DNA of 25,965 nucleotides from Bermanella sp034110565 (GCA_034110565.1 JAWUYY010000089.1:1-25965); one strand, 5' to 3'; positions 1 through 8,159 are shown, numbered from the stretch's first letter. A program made the numbers and translations. The notes: generated by a model not told the origin, from the sequence alone.

Positions 1-1
1 T

Positions 2-187
2 AGTCAATATGATGATAATTATTTAAATCACATTGCCAAAGATGGTCGAGACTATTTCGTATTGCGTGCAGACAATCATGAGGTTATTGGTACCAGCCAG
101 ATGTATCAATCTGCACAAGCTCGCGACAAAGGAAAAGAGTCTGTTAAAACCAATGGCTTAACGTCAAGCATGTATGACTTAACGTAA
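2..187 (+). CDS. YegP-like DUF1508 protein, C-terminal part (5' end outside window)
   Basis: An open frame enters from the left edge and ends at a TAA after 61 visible codons. The visible protein contains GRDYFVLRADNHEVIGTSQM followed by YQSAQARDKGKESVKTNG. This matches the second repeat of the small YegP/DUF1508 family, in which each repeat reads roughly F-x-L-x-A-x-N-x-E-x-I-x-S-S-x-x-Y followed by G-I-x-S-V-K-x-N. Family members usually carry two such repeats in about 110 residues, so about half of the gene is missing. The molecular role of the family is not established. A strong terminator follows 30 bases downstream. The family call is by recall of the motif and is fairly secure; the function is unknown. 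Confidence 0.75.
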   Translation, partial: SQYDDNYLNHIAKDGRDYFVLRADNHEVIGTSQMYQSAQARDKGKESVKTNGLTSSMYDLT

Positions 188-218
188 GTCAGTTTATATT
201 TTAATGAAATGCCACTAC

Positions 219-261
219 AAAAAAAGCCCGCTTAGATTTGACATTTAAGCGGGCTTTTTTT
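219..261. terminator. Bidirectional rho-independent terminator
   Basis: A perfect 9-bp stem (GCCCGCTTA at 226-234 with TAAGCGGGC at 246-254) is flanked by seven A on the left and seven T on the right. It can therefore end transcripts from both sides. It sits between the rightward YegP-like gene and the leftward outer-membrane protein gene, which converge here. Confidence 0.9.
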
Positions 262-275
262 AGTGTTTTTTGGTT

Positions 276-818
276 TTAAATAAACTGATTAAAATTTAAA
301 AATACGCCGTTAATGGCTTCATCAGAACGGGCATCATTGATGTGCTGTAATTCAATGTTCATGGACTGAGTATGGTTTAAACGAAAGCTTAAGCCAGCTG
401 CACCGTAGTAATGGTTGCTTTGGTTACTCTGGTTTGTATTTCCTGTTATTTTAGTTTCGCTCCAAGTTTTTCCCGCACCGCCGCGAATAAACATAGAGGT
501 TTTATTGGCTGGGTCTGTGGTGAGTTTTAAGCCTGTAAACAGAGATTGGCTGTTCAGTTTCGTATTTTTATATTTCATCTCACCGTTATAGCTATAGCCT
601 AATTCAAACCATACAGTGCGAGATTGATTCAGACGACTACCGGTTGACAGTTTAAAAGATGGCGCAACGGAATAGTCACTTAAGTATTTATTTGTGTCGC
701 TATTAAAAGAAAATAATTTATTGGCACCCAAACCCACTTCAATATAATTGTGTATGGATGAAGCATTAGACAAAGACGCACAGAATAGACAGAAAATTAA
801 AACGATAGAGGTTTTCAC
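276..818 (-). CDS. Small predicted outer-membrane beta-barrel protein, function unknown
   Basis: The product is about 180 aa with a clear Sec signal peptide: a Lys near the start, a run of I/V/L/F/C, and cleavage probably after S-N-A. The rest alternates polar and hydrophobic residues with many aromatic ones (for example WFELGYSYNG, MFIRGGAGKTW, YYGAAGLSFRLN), as expected for short beta-strands of a small barrel of about eight strands. It ends ...FLNFNQFI, near the aromatic C-terminus usual for barrel proteins. I chose the GTG at 818 because AAGG lies 6 bases upstream of it; an in-frame ATG at 824 would put that site only one base away. The gene stands alone between two terminators. No specific family is recognised; OmpW- or OmpA-barrel-like folds are possible but unproven. 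Confidence 0.65.
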   Translation of the reverse strand: MKTSIVLIFCLFCASLSNASSIHNYIEVGLGANKLFSFNSDTNKYLSDYSVAPSFKLSTGSRLNQSRTVWFELGYSYNGEMKYKNTKLNSQSLFTGLKLTTDPANKTSMFIRGGAGKTWSETKITGNTNQSNQSNHYYGAAGLSFRLNHTQSMNIELQHINDARSDEAINGVFLNFNQFI

Positions 819-871
819 AAGCATCCTTACTTGGTTAAAAAATTAGGGCGTAGGGTACTATACAAAAAAAA

Positions 872-902
872 TAAAAAAAGCCTTATTGAATTGATAAGGC
901 TT
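872..902 (-). terminator. Rho-independent terminator downstream of gmhB
   Basis: A stem of GCCTTAT (880-886) with ATAAGGC (894-900), extended by A-T pairs, has a 7-base loop. On the minus strand it is followed by a T run (complement of the A run at 872-879). It lies 40 bases after the gmhB stop and should end the leftward glyQ-glyS-gmhB transcript. Confidence 0.8.
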
Positions 903-941
903 AAACGTAAAGTAATGGTTAACTGTTGAAATTAATAGCGG

Positions 942-1493
942 TTAATTTTTAATTAAGCTTTGAGTGAAACCCGCTAAGTCGTTAAAGATAAGCGCATTAT
1001 CTAACCCTTCATTTTTAGTTAAGGTTTTTTCACCTTTACCCGTTTTCACTAATACGGGTTTCATGCCTGCAGCAGTACCTGCTTGCAAATCTCTTAAGCT
1101 GTCGCCCACCATGAAGCAGTCCTGTGCCGATACACTTAACGCATGTTCAATTTGATGAATTAAACCAGGCAAGGGTTTGCGACAATCACAATGGTCATCA
1201 GGGCCGTGGGGGCAGTAGGCAATGTAATCAAACTTGCCGCCATGTTCAGCGGCCAACGCAATCATTTTGTTATGCATGGCGTCCAGTGTGTCCACGCTGA
1301 AATAACCACGGGCAATGCCGGATTGGTTTGTGGCTACAGCAATTTTGTAACCGGCTTGGGTAAGCTTGCCAATGGCTTCCATGGCGCCTGGTAGAGGAAT
1401 CCATTCATCTAGATTTTTTACATAATCATCACTGTCGTAATTAATGACGCCGTCGCGGTCAAGTATGATGAATTTGTTGGGAGATGAAGACAT
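942..1493 (-). CDS. gmhB: D-glycero-beta-D-manno-heptose 1,7-bisphosphate 7-phosphatase
   Basis: This is a cytoplasmic HAD-superfamily phosphatase. It removes the 7-phosphate of heptose bisphosphate during synthesis of ADP-heptose, the core heptose precursor of LPS. The 183-aa length fits the family. Motif I is LDRDGVIN, with the nucleophile Asp12 and the acid/base Asp14. Motif II is in VATNQSG. A Cys-rich CPHGPDDHCDC segment followed by RKP is the zinc-binding loop typical of GmhB, and VGDSLRDLQAG is the acidic motif IV. The ATG at 1493 has AAGG 8 bases upstream. The gene is third in the leftward order glyQ-glyS-gmhB, as in Pseudomonas, but is separated from glyS by a 160-bp spacer filled by a REPIN-like repeat. 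A terminator follows. Confidence 0.93.
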   Translation of the reverse strand: MSSSPNKFIILDRDGVINYDSDDYVKNLDEWIPLPGAMEAIGKLTQAGYKIAVATNQSGIARGYFSVDTLDAMHNKMIALAAEHGGKFDYIAYCPHGPDDHCDCRKPLPGLIHQIEHALSVSAQDCFMVGDSLRDLQAGTAAGMKPVLVKTGKGEKTLTKNEGLDNALIFNDLAGFTQSLIKN

Positions 1494-1505
1494 GAAAATA
1501 ACCTT

Positions 1506-1646
1506 GTAGGAGTCGCACCCTGTGCGCGAACAAAATTATCTAGTTGAGGTTTAGGAGATTAGATGGTGAGTAATTAAATTAATCACCATCTAATCAGAAG
1601 ACTATAAATAAGGCCTCTGATTTCGCGCACAGGGTGCGACTCCTAA
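1506..1646. repeat. REP/REPIN-like nested inverted repeat between glyS and gmhB
   Basis: Two 24-bp arms, 1507-1530 and 1622-1645, are perfect reverse complements. The left arm begins with GTAGGAG and contains the small palindrome CGCAC-CCT-GTGCG. A GTAG-type head followed by an imperfect GC-rich palindrome is the known layout of REP sequences mobilised by RAYT (TnpA-REP) transposases in Pseudomonas and relatives. Two REPs in opposite orientation form a REPIN. A second perfect 13-bp inverted pair lies inside (1557-1569 with 1583-1595, core ATTAGATGGTGA). The element fills the glyS-gmhB spacer and could fold as one long nested hairpin in the RNA. The class is inferred from the arm sequence; no second copy is seen in this window. 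Confidence 0.7.
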
Positions 1647-1654
1647 AGGTTTGC

Positions 1655-3724
1655 TTAAAGTTGGGATATATCCGCAACGTTTAAGAACAAGTTACGTAAT
1701 TGATTAAGCAGGGCTAAGCGGTTTTGTTTAACCGCTTCATCGTCCGCCATAACCATTACGTTATCAAAGAAGGCATCAATGCTTTCACGCAAGCTGGTTA
1801 AGCTGGTGAGATACTCTGCATATTGGCCTTGTTCAAATAATGGAGTGGCTTCTTTTGCTTTTTCGCTCAGTGCTTTAGCGAGTGCTTTTTCAGCATCTTC
1901 TTGCAATAGGGCTTCGTTGACTTGTGGTACGTCAATGAAGGCATCATTCTTCGCAAGAATATTCGAGACACGCTTATTGGCGGCTGCGAGGGCTTCAGCA
2001 CTGTCTAATTTAGAGAAAGCATAAACCGCTTGAACACGTTTATTGATGTCTAGTGGTTGCGTAATCCCCTTAGCGCGTACTGCTTGGAATACAACCGTTG
2101 GAATATTTTGGTCTTGATACCAAGCACTGAAACGGTCCAACATGTACTCGGTTAACTTGCCTTTGTTTTCCGCTTTTAATTCGGTTGGCCAGTTGTTATC
2201 AATGGCCCAATCGATTAAGTCGCTCAGATCAATGTTGATTTGTTTTTCAACGAGCAAGCGCAGTACACCTAAAGATGCACGACGTAGTGCAAATGGGTCT
2301 TTACCACCTGTTGGTATTTGGCCAATACCAAACAAGCCCACAAGACTATCTAGGCGGTCAGCAAGCGCTAAAGCAGTACCGGTTACGGTTGTAGGTAGAT
2401 CATCACCAGAAAACGCAGGCATGTATTGCTCGTTCATGGCGGCACATACTTCAGCGTTTTCGCCATCATGTTGCGCGTAATAAGAGCCGGCTAGACCTTG
2501 TAGGTCAGTGAACTCAAATACCATGTCAGACAGTAAATCGGTTTTACAAAGCTTGGCAGCACGTTCAGCGAGTTTTACATCGCCGCCCATAGCCGCACTG
2601 ATTTGTGCAGTTAGCTTCATTAAACGTTCAGACTTATCTTTAAGTGTCCCTAATTTTTGAACCCATAAAACGGTGTCGAGTTTTTCAAAACGGCTTTCTA
2701 GGGTTTTCTTACGGTCTGTGTCCCAGAAGAATTTCGCATCGCTTAACCGTGGGCGAATCACTTTCTCGTTACCTTCAATCACTTGTTGTGGATCTTTTGA
2801 TTCAATATTACAAACAGTGATGAAGTTAGGCATTAATTTGCCGTCTTTTGTTTCCACGTGGAAATATTTTTGGTGCTCTTTCATTGAGCTGATTAACGCT
2901 TCAGACGGCACTTCTAAAAATTCAGTATCGAACTTACCGGCAAGGGCCGTTGGCCATTCGTTAAGTGAGGCCACTTCATCAAGAAGATCTTCATCAATCA
3001 CAGCAACGCCACCCAGTTTGGTGCCTTCGGCTTCAACCTGCGTGCGAATCATGGCTTTACGTTCTTCGTAATCGGCTAATACTTTACCCTGATCTTTTAA
3101 AATACCTTCGTAAGCCGCTGGGCTGGTAATGGCAATTTCACGGTTCGCGTGGAAGCGGTGACCTTTGGTGAAATAGTTAGACGCCACACCTAAAATATTG
3201 GCTTCGATGACCTTGTTATCAAGCAGCATGATGATCCAGTGTACTGGGCGAACAAATTCAATGCGGCTGGAACCCCAGCGCATACGCTTAGGGATAGGTA
3301 ATTTGTTTAGCGAGTCTTGAATGGCAATTGGCAGCTCATCTGTGGCTTTTGCGCCAGCCACATCTTGTGCGAAATAAAGACGTTCGCCTTTTTCATCGCT
3401 AATGCGACCTACTTCATCAAAGCTGATGCCGTTTGAACGGGCAAACCCTTCAGCGGCTTTTGTTGGCTTACCATCTGCGCCAATGGCCACGTTAACGTAA
3501 GGACCAAATTTTTCCACTTTGCTGTTATTACCCTGAGCTTCTAAGCCTTCGAGACGTAACGCTAAGCGGCGTGGCGCCGCGAATAGTTTGCTGCTAGCGA
3601 ATTTAATTTCTTTTGCTTTTAAGTGCGCTTCGATACCAGCTTGAAACGCGGCCGCTAAATTTTTAAGCGCCTTTGGAGGTAATTCTTCGGTGCCAATCTC
3701 AACTAGAAAATCATGTGTGCTCAT
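1655..3724 (-). CDS. glyS: Glycyl-tRNA synthetase beta subunit
   Basis: This is the beta chain of the bacterial alpha2-beta2 glycyl-tRNA synthetase, which binds tRNA-Gly while the alpha chain carries the aminoacylation site. The N-terminus (FLVEIGTEELPPKAL) and the central RMRWGSS and RPVHWI segments are signatures of GlyS. The GGKDPFALRRA motif lies near residue 475, and a DALR-type anticodon-binding helical domain occupies the C-terminal quarter. The 689-aa length is that of the family. Its ATG overlaps the TAA of glyQ by one base (TAATG), and GGGAG lies 7 bases upstream inside glyQ. The two subunits are therefore almost certainly translationally coupled, which fits their equal stoichiometry. 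The product is cytoplasmic. Confidence 0.97.
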   Translation of the reverse strand: MSTHDFLVEIGTEELPPKALKNLAAAFQAGIEAHLKAKEIKFASSKLFAAPRRLALRLEGLEAQGNNSKVEKFGPYVNVAIGADGKPTKAAEGFARSNGISFDEVGRISDEKGERLYFAQDVAGAKATDELPIAIQDSLNKLPIPKRMRWGSSRIEFVRPVHWIIMLLDNKVIEANILGVASNYFTKGHRFHANREIAITSPAAYEGILKDQGKVLADYEERKAMIRTQVEAEGTKLGGVAVIDEDLLDEVASLNEWPTALAGKFDTEFLEVPSEALISSMKEHQKYFHVETKDGKLMPNFITVCNIESKDPQQVIEGNEKVIRPRLSDAKFFWDTDRKKTLESRFEKLDTVLWVQKLGTLKDKSERLMKLTAQISAAMGGDVKLAERAAKLCKTDLLSDMVFEFTDLQGLAGSYYAQHDGENAEVCAAMNEQYMPAFSGDDLPTTVTGTALALADRLDSLVGLFGIGQIPTGGKDPFALRRASLGVLRLLVEKQINIDLSDLIDWAIDNNWPTELKAENKGKLTEYMLDRFSAWYQDQNIPTVVFQAVRAKGITQPLDINKRVQAVYAFSKLDSAEALAAANKRVSNILAKNDAFIDVPQVNEALLQEDAEKALAKALSEKAKEATPLFEQGQYAEYLTSLTSLRESIDAFFDNVMVMADDEAVKQNRLALLNQLRNLFLNVADISQL

Positions 3725-4737
3725 TATTTGGCTCCCTTTTTCTTGGCATCTTTTGCGGCTTTTTTGGCTGCTGCATCGGTGGCGGCTTTTTCTTCTGCGG
3801 CGACATTGGCGAGAACTTCATCGCGAAGAGCGGCAGGTGCCAGAGGGAACTCAAGTTTACAACGAGATTTAAAGTAGGCTTCGGCTACCGAGCGCGCCAA
3901 AGTGCGCACACGTAGAATATAACCCTGGCGTTCGGTTACGGAAATAGCATGACGAGCATCCAGCATGTTAAATGCATGAGAGGCTTTTAGAACTTGCTCG
4001 TAAGCGGGTAATGCAAGGCCTGCTTCAATTAAACGCGCGCAATCACTTTCGTGTTGATTAAACGCTTGGAACAAAAAGTCCACGTCGGCGTGTTCAAAGT
4101 TGTAAGCGGATTGTTCCACTTCGTTTTGATGAAACACATCACCGTAAGTGACTTTTGAGCCGTCTGGGCCGTAGCACCAAACCAAGTCAAAAATGCTGTC
4201 GACGTCCTGCAGGTACATGGCGATACGTTCAAGACCATAGGTGATTTCACCGGTTACTGGGTAGCACTCTAAGCCGCCTACTTGTTGGAAGTAGGTGAAC
4301 TGCGTGACTTCCATACCGTTAAGCCAAACCTCCCAGCCAAGACCCCAAGCACCCAAGGTTGGGCTTTCCCAGTTATCTTCTACAAAGCGTACATCATGAA
4401 TACCTGTATCAATGCCGATGACTTTTAAGCTTTCTAGGTATTTGTCTTGGATATCCAGTGGAGAAGGCTTCATAACCACTTGGAATTGATAATAGTGCTG
4501 AAGGCGGTTTGGGTTTTCACCGTAACGGCCATCGGTAGGGCGACGACAAGGTTGTACGTAGGCAGCGTTCCACGTTTCAGGACCAATGGCTCGTAAGAAT
4601 GTAGAGGTATGGAAAGTACCCGCACCCACTTCAAGATCGATGGGTTGATTAATCACACAGCCTTGCTGTGACCAAAAGTTTTGCAGGGTCGCTATAAGGC
4701 CCTGAAAGGTTTTTACGTCGTAATTATTTGTGGACAC
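3724..4737 (-). CDS. glyQ: Glycyl-tRNA synthetase alpha subunit with Ala/Lys-rich tail
   Basis: This is the catalytic alpha chain, which activates glycine with ATP. Conserved blocks include the class II motif region GAGTFHTSTFLRAIGPE, then RRPTDGRYGENPNRLQHYYQ, FVEDNWESPTLGAWGLGWEV, GMEVTQFTYFQQVGG and SVTERQGYILRVR. The start codon is GTG at 4735-4737, with TAGG about 5-6 bases before it; the first residues align with other GlyQ N-termini. At 337 aa it is about 30 residues longer than usual (about 303 in E. coli). The excess is a low-complexity tail made almost only of Ala, Lys, Asp and Glu, ending KKAAKDAKKKGAK. The catalytic core is intact. The gene overlaps glyS by one base, and a good -10 box lies about 37 bases upstream. 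Confidence 0.96.
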   Translation of the reverse strand: MSTNNYDVKTFQGLIATLQNFWSQQGCVINQPIDLEVGAGTFHTSTFLRAIGPETWNAAYVQPCRRPTDGRYGENPNRLQHYYQFQVVMKPSPLDIQDKYLESLKVIGIDTGIHDVRFVEDNWESPTLGAWGLGWEVWLNGMEVTQFTYFQQVGGLECYPVTGEITYGLERIAMYLQDVDSIFDLVWCYGPDGSKVTYGDVFHQNEVEQSAYNFEHADVDFLFQAFNQHESDCARLIEAGLALPAYEQVLKASHAFNMLDARHAISVTERQGYILRVRTLARSVAEAYFKSRCKLEFPLAPAALRDEVLANVAAEEKAATDAAAKKAAKDAKKKGAK

Positions 4738-4773
4738 TGTGGCCTACCGAGTCTGGATACAGAAAAGCACAAG

Positions 4774-4802
4774 ATTATACGGGCCATGGGCCTTAGATAC
4801 TA
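4774..4802 (-). promoter_or_regulatory. Candidate promoter for glyQ-glyS-gmhB
   Basis: The minus strand has a perfect TATAAT (4774-4779) about 37 bases before the glyQ start. The hexamer 17 bases upstream (TAGTAT, 4797-4802) matches a -35 box poorly. The 105-bp gap after the kinase gene and the perfect -10 suggest the synthetase genes can be transcribed on their own. Read-through from the kinase genes is not excluded because I see no terminator in the gap. Confidence 0.4.
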
Positions 4803-4842
4803 GGGCGTTTGACGGTGTGTGTGGTGGAGCAAGGTTTGGAGG

Positions 4843-5496
4843 TTATGGAAAAATCAGGCGCAGTAAGGCTCCCTTAGTTGACGAATTACTGATCTCGATG
4901 GTGCCAGTTTTCTGATTGCGTGTGTGTGCTTTGAGAGCTTGTTCAATCAGGTATAAACCTAGGCCGTTATCGGTACCGTGAGGGTTGTAGTCTCCTTGCT
5001 CATCAAGCAGGGTGTTTTCAAACCCAGGGCCGTTATCACGTAATGAAATGGCCCAGTGGCCGTCATCATATTCTTCAACTTCCATGATGACTTTATTCGC
5101 ACCCACTTGTAGTGCATTCATACAGGCGTTGTGTAGGGCGATACTGAGTAATTGTTCGTCATAAAATTGGTTAATATCATTATCAAAGTTGGCTTCTATG
5201 GTGAGGCCATGTAGCTGGAAAAACTCTTTGGCTAAAGGGGTGACGGTATCCATTAACCAGTGCTCATCTATGCTGGGTTTGAACGCTTGGTTTTGAATTT
5301 TTAATATGGATAACAGCTCAACCAGACGATGGCTCAAGTTATTGCTATGACGTTGCAGTTTGTCCATTAAGGATTGCTGCGTCGGGTCAAGAGTTAGCGC
5401 GTCACATAGTTCAGATTCTACGTTGAGTAATGCCTGCATTTGATTCTTCAGATCATGCAGTTGGGCGCTTAACAGAGTGTTTACATCAAAGCTCAT
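4843..5496 (-). CDS. Soluble sensor histidine kinase without sensor or membrane domain
   Basis: The 217-aa protein consists only of a short dimerisation/phosphotransfer helix pair and an ATPase domain. The H-box is QLHDLKNQMQ with His14 as the likely phosphorylated residue. The HATPase_c domain follows, with HNACMNALQ as N-box, LRDNGPGF as G1 and GTDNGLGLYL as G2. No signal peptide, transmembrane segment or PAS/GAF domain is visible, so it must take its signal through a partner. Its start (ATG at 5496, AAGGA 5 bases upstream) lies 12 bases after the stop of the response regulator gene, so the two form an operon and probably a cognate pair. The signal and substrate are unknown. Confidence 0.85.
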   Translation of the reverse strand: MSFDVNTLLSAQLHDLKNQMQALLNVESELCDALTLDPTQQSLMDKLQRHSNNLSHRLVELLSILKIQNQAFKPSIDEHWLMDTVTPLAKEFFQLHGLTIEANFDNDINQFYDEQLLSIALHNACMNALQVGANKVIMEVEEYDDGHWAISLRDNGPGFENTLLDEQGDYNPHGTDNGLGLYLIEQALKAHTRNQKTGTIEISNSSTKGALLRLIFP

Positions 5497-5508
5497 AGCG
5501 ATCCTTGC

Positions 5509-7143
5509 CTATAGCATGCGCACGAGGCGCTGTTGACTTTTCTTTAAGAGAAGCCAACGTTGAAAGCGATCATCATTGTGGGGAATATCGCCGACCCGAC
5601 GCAGTAGTTCGGTGACTTCATCTAACATTTTTCGGGTAACAGCGGTTTGATCCATATACGTGATTTTTACTTGTATCGCGTTGAGTAATACCGCGAGACC
5701 AGCTTCTTTGTAGGCGGTAGCTTGGTCTAAGAGCTCAATGGCTTGCGCTAACTGTCCGCGCTCAAAGTAACCGATGGCTTTATCATTAATGTCGGTTGTG
5801 TATTGGCGAACCACTTGTTCATTGATCTCGCCTTTAGTGCGTTCCAACTCTCGTTCTTCTTGTGGTGATAGGTCTTTAGATTTGGAGAGCCCGTTAAGTA
5901 TATCTTGTGCTTTTGCGTGTTGTTTAGTGGTGATAAAAACGTTCGCCGCAGAAAGTAAAAGCTCATTACTAGGGTTGTTTATACGAGCTAATAGCTTTTC
6001 GGCCTTATCGGAGCAGGCCTTAGCTTCGGCTTCTTTGCCGAGATTAGTGTAGGTGGTGCTTTCGACCAGGGTGGCTTCAAGTACATATTCAGGAGTGTCT
6101 GAATAAATTGCTTTGACTTCTTCTATGGCTTTGAATGCCTCACTGGTGCTTGACCGAGTCTCTCGGCTGCTGCTGGGAGAAATTTTATGCTGCAAGGCTT
6201 TAGCAAATGATATGTAATTTTTGACAGAGCGGTAACAGCTGTGACGAGCCAGTTTGACAGATTGACGAAAAGCGCTTTCGGCCACCGGTAAATCATTATT
6301 GTCTAGGGCAATACGGCCCAGTTCCATTTGTCTTAAAACCTGTTTCGGTGAAACGTGTGTGGCACAAAGCAGCGCTGTCTGTGCAGAGTTTAAATCTTTG
6401 TTTTTAATATGAATTTTAGCGAGCAAATCATAGCACTGCACATATTTAGGGTGCTGCTTGATGGTGTATTCCAGCAGCGCTTTCGATTCTTTAAATGCGT
6501 TTTTATAAAACAAACAGGTGGCCTTACCCAGTAGAGCCCAAGTGATTTCGTGGTCTTCTAAAATGCTGTTATAAAGAGTAAGAGCATCCTCATTACGTTT
6601 AAGTGACATGAGTGTGCGCCCTTTAATGCGCTCAACACGATTTTTTAACCTAGGTTTGTTTTTGATGTATTCATCGCACAGTTGCAACACTTCGCCCTTG
6701 GCTTGGCGGTCTATGGCTTCGTTGATGGGGCGTAGCTGCTCTTTTATGGTGAGAATACGTGTAAGCCTTTGGCGCATAATATCAATAGTGAAAGGCTTGG
6801 TAACATAATCATCAGGCTCATACTCAATAGCGCCCATGACCATATCCATAGCGTTTTCGCCAGTAAGCATGACAAATGTTGTGGTGGCTTTTAAGCGGCG
6901 TATAAAGCGCGCCTCTTCGAGTATTTGTTGCCCATCACGACCGCGACCTAGGTTGTAATCACTGATAACTAGGTCGTAATCATTATGCAAAATAAACTGG
7001 GTGGCTTCATCACCATCCATAGCCACATCTACATTGCTGGCACCTAAAATGACCAGCATCTTTTTCATTGCGCTACGTGATTCCACCAAGTCATCTACAG
7101 CAAGAATACGCTTGCCAGAGAGCATGGCATCTAGTTTGGCCAT
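5509..7143 (-). CDS. Response regulator: receiver domain fused to TPR-like repeats
   Basis: The 544-aa protein starts with a complete receiver domain (about residues 10-125): acidic pair Asp17-Asp18, phosphorylatable Asp62 in VISDYN, Thr94 and Lys116 in TKPF. The rest is helical and contains TPR-like units such as ALTLYNSILEDHEITWALLGK, a block from about residue 210 to 310, and AIGYFERGQLAQAIELLDQA. No HTH, GGDEF, EAL or HPt output is seen, so the output is probably protein-protein binding. Vibrio VieB is a known regulator of similar build (receiver plus TPR). AAGGA lies 7 bases before the ATG. It is first in a two-gene operon with the soluble kinase. In Pseudomonas the place next to glyQ holds other genes, so this pair looks lineage-specific. 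Confidence 0.88.
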   Translation of the reverse strand: MAKLDAMLSGKRILAVDDLVESRSAMKKMLVILGASNVDVAMDGDEATQFILHNDYDLVISDYNLGRGRDGQQILEEARFIRRLKATTTFVMLTGENAMDMVMGAIEYEPDDYVTKPFTIDIMRQRLTRILTIKEQLRPINEAIDRQAKGEVLQLCDEYIKNKPRLKNRVERIKGRTLMSLKRNEDALTLYNSILEDHEITWALLGKATCLFYKNAFKESKALLEYTIKQHPKYVQCYDLLAKIHIKNKDLNSAQTALLCATHVSPKQVLRQMELGRIALDNNDLPVAESAFRQSVKLARHSCYRSVKNYISFAKALQHKISPSSSRETRSSTSEAFKAIEEVKAIYSDTPEYVLEATLVESTTYTNLGKEAEAKACSDKAEKLLARINNPSNELLLSAANVFITTKQHAKAQDILNGLSKSKDLSPQEERELERTKGEINEQVVRQYTTDINDKAIGYFERGQLAQAIELLDQATAYKEAGLAVLLNAIQVKITYMDQTAVTRKMLDEVTELLRRVGDIPHNDDRFQRWLLLKKSQQRLVRML

Positions 7144-7263
7144 ATATATTCCTTATTTCCTACTTAGAGAATAGTCAAAGATGAATAATTCGCTGCCAGT
7201 AGCGAAAATTATCTAAATCAGGCAAAGTCGCATTTTTGTAATAATTGATAATAAGTAGTGACT

Positions 7264-8154
7264 ATGGATATTAAGTCAGCTTTAGCATTAGGTCTTATTC
7301 ACTCGCTAGGTGCGTTAAGCTTGCCTCGTGCTCGAAAGTTAGGCACGGCGATAGGGAATATGCTGTGTGCCAGCAATACTCGAATGTATAAGGTAACGTT
7401 AAAAAATATTGAGTTGTGCTTCCCTAACATGCCTGCCATTAAGCAAAAAGAGTTGGCGAAAGCCAGTATGCAAGAAACGGCGAAAACCATTACCGAGACC
7501 GGCATCGCTTGGGGTGGCACAGTAGAGAAGTTTGAGCGTAATGCGGCCATGATTCATTCTGTAAGACATCAGCATCTGTTTGATGATGCCATGGCTAAGG
7601 GTGAGGGCGTGTTAATCCTTACGCCGCATATAGGCAATTGGGAATTTATTTCTTGTTGGCTGCCTCAACGTTGCAACCTAATGGCACTGTATAAAATTGC
7701 GAAAATGCCTGGGTTTGAAAAAGCCATGCTTAAGGCGCGTGAAGACAGTGGCGCGAAACTGGTGGCAGGCACCAGCCAAGGGGTGAAAGCGTTCTTTCAA
7801 CACTATATTGATAAACAAGTGACGATGATTTTGCCAGACCAAGAGCCTTCGCTTAAATCCGGCGTGTGGGCTGATTTTTTTGGCATCAGTACCTTAACAC
7901 CGAAAATCGTTCACTCAATGATACGAAAAAATCCGAAAGGCACCGTTTTGTTTGCGTATAATTTACGCACAGAAGACGGTTTCGAAATGGTGTTTCGGGC
8001 CCTAGATGACGGTATTTACAGTGACGATGTTGAGCAGAGTGCCCTTGCTATGAATAAGGGCATTGAAGCGTGTATTGCCGATGCTCCTGCACAATATCAG
8101 TGGGATTATAAGCGTTTTAAAAAGCACCCAGATAAGCTGTATAAAGGCCTCTGA
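7264..8154 (+). CDS. LpxL/HtrB-family lysophospholipid (lipid A) acyltransferase
   Basis: Members of this family transfer a secondary acyl chain from acyl-ACP to lipid A precursors at the inner face of the cytoplasmic membrane. The catalytic H-x4-E motif is present as HIGNWE near residue 122, followed by MILPDQEP, a further conserved block. The N-terminus has a short hydrophobic stretch (ALALGLIHSLGAL) for membrane association. I chose ATG 7264; an in-frame GTG at 7258 is also possible and neither has a strong ribosome site. The length (about 296 aa) fits. Its position near glyQ matches that of an HtrB homologue (PA0011) in Pseudomonas aeruginosa. Which acyl chain and which lipid A position it serves cannot be read from the sequence. 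It is divergent from the response regulator gene. Confidence 0.88.
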   Translation: MDIKSALALGLIHSLGALSLPRARKLGTAIGNMLCASNTRMYKVTLKNIELCFPNMPAIKQKELAKASMQETAKTITETGIAWGGTVEKFERNAAMIHSVRHQHLFDDAMAKGEGVLILTPHIGNWEFISCWLPQRCNLMALYKIAKMPGFEKAMLKAREDSGAKLVAGTSQGVKAFFQHYIDKQVTMILPDQEPSLKSGVWADFFGISTLTPKIVHSMIRKNPKGTVLFAYNLRTEDGFEMVFRALDDGIYSDDVEQSALAMNKGIEACIADAPAQYQWDYKRFKKHPDKLYKGL

Positions 8155-8159
8155 TTTTC

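Noticed and set aside
1779..3071. Three rightward reading frames of 81-132 codons opposite glyS
   Set aside because: They lie fully inside a clear glyS gene, have no recognisable protein features and are typical shadow frames.
4738..4842. T-box or riboswitch ahead of the glycyl-tRNA synthetase genes
   Set aside because: The spacer is only 105 bases, has no T-box or glycine-aptamer features, and such T-boxes are not expected in gammaproteobacteria. A small GGCC-ATG-GGCC hairpin is the only structure seen.
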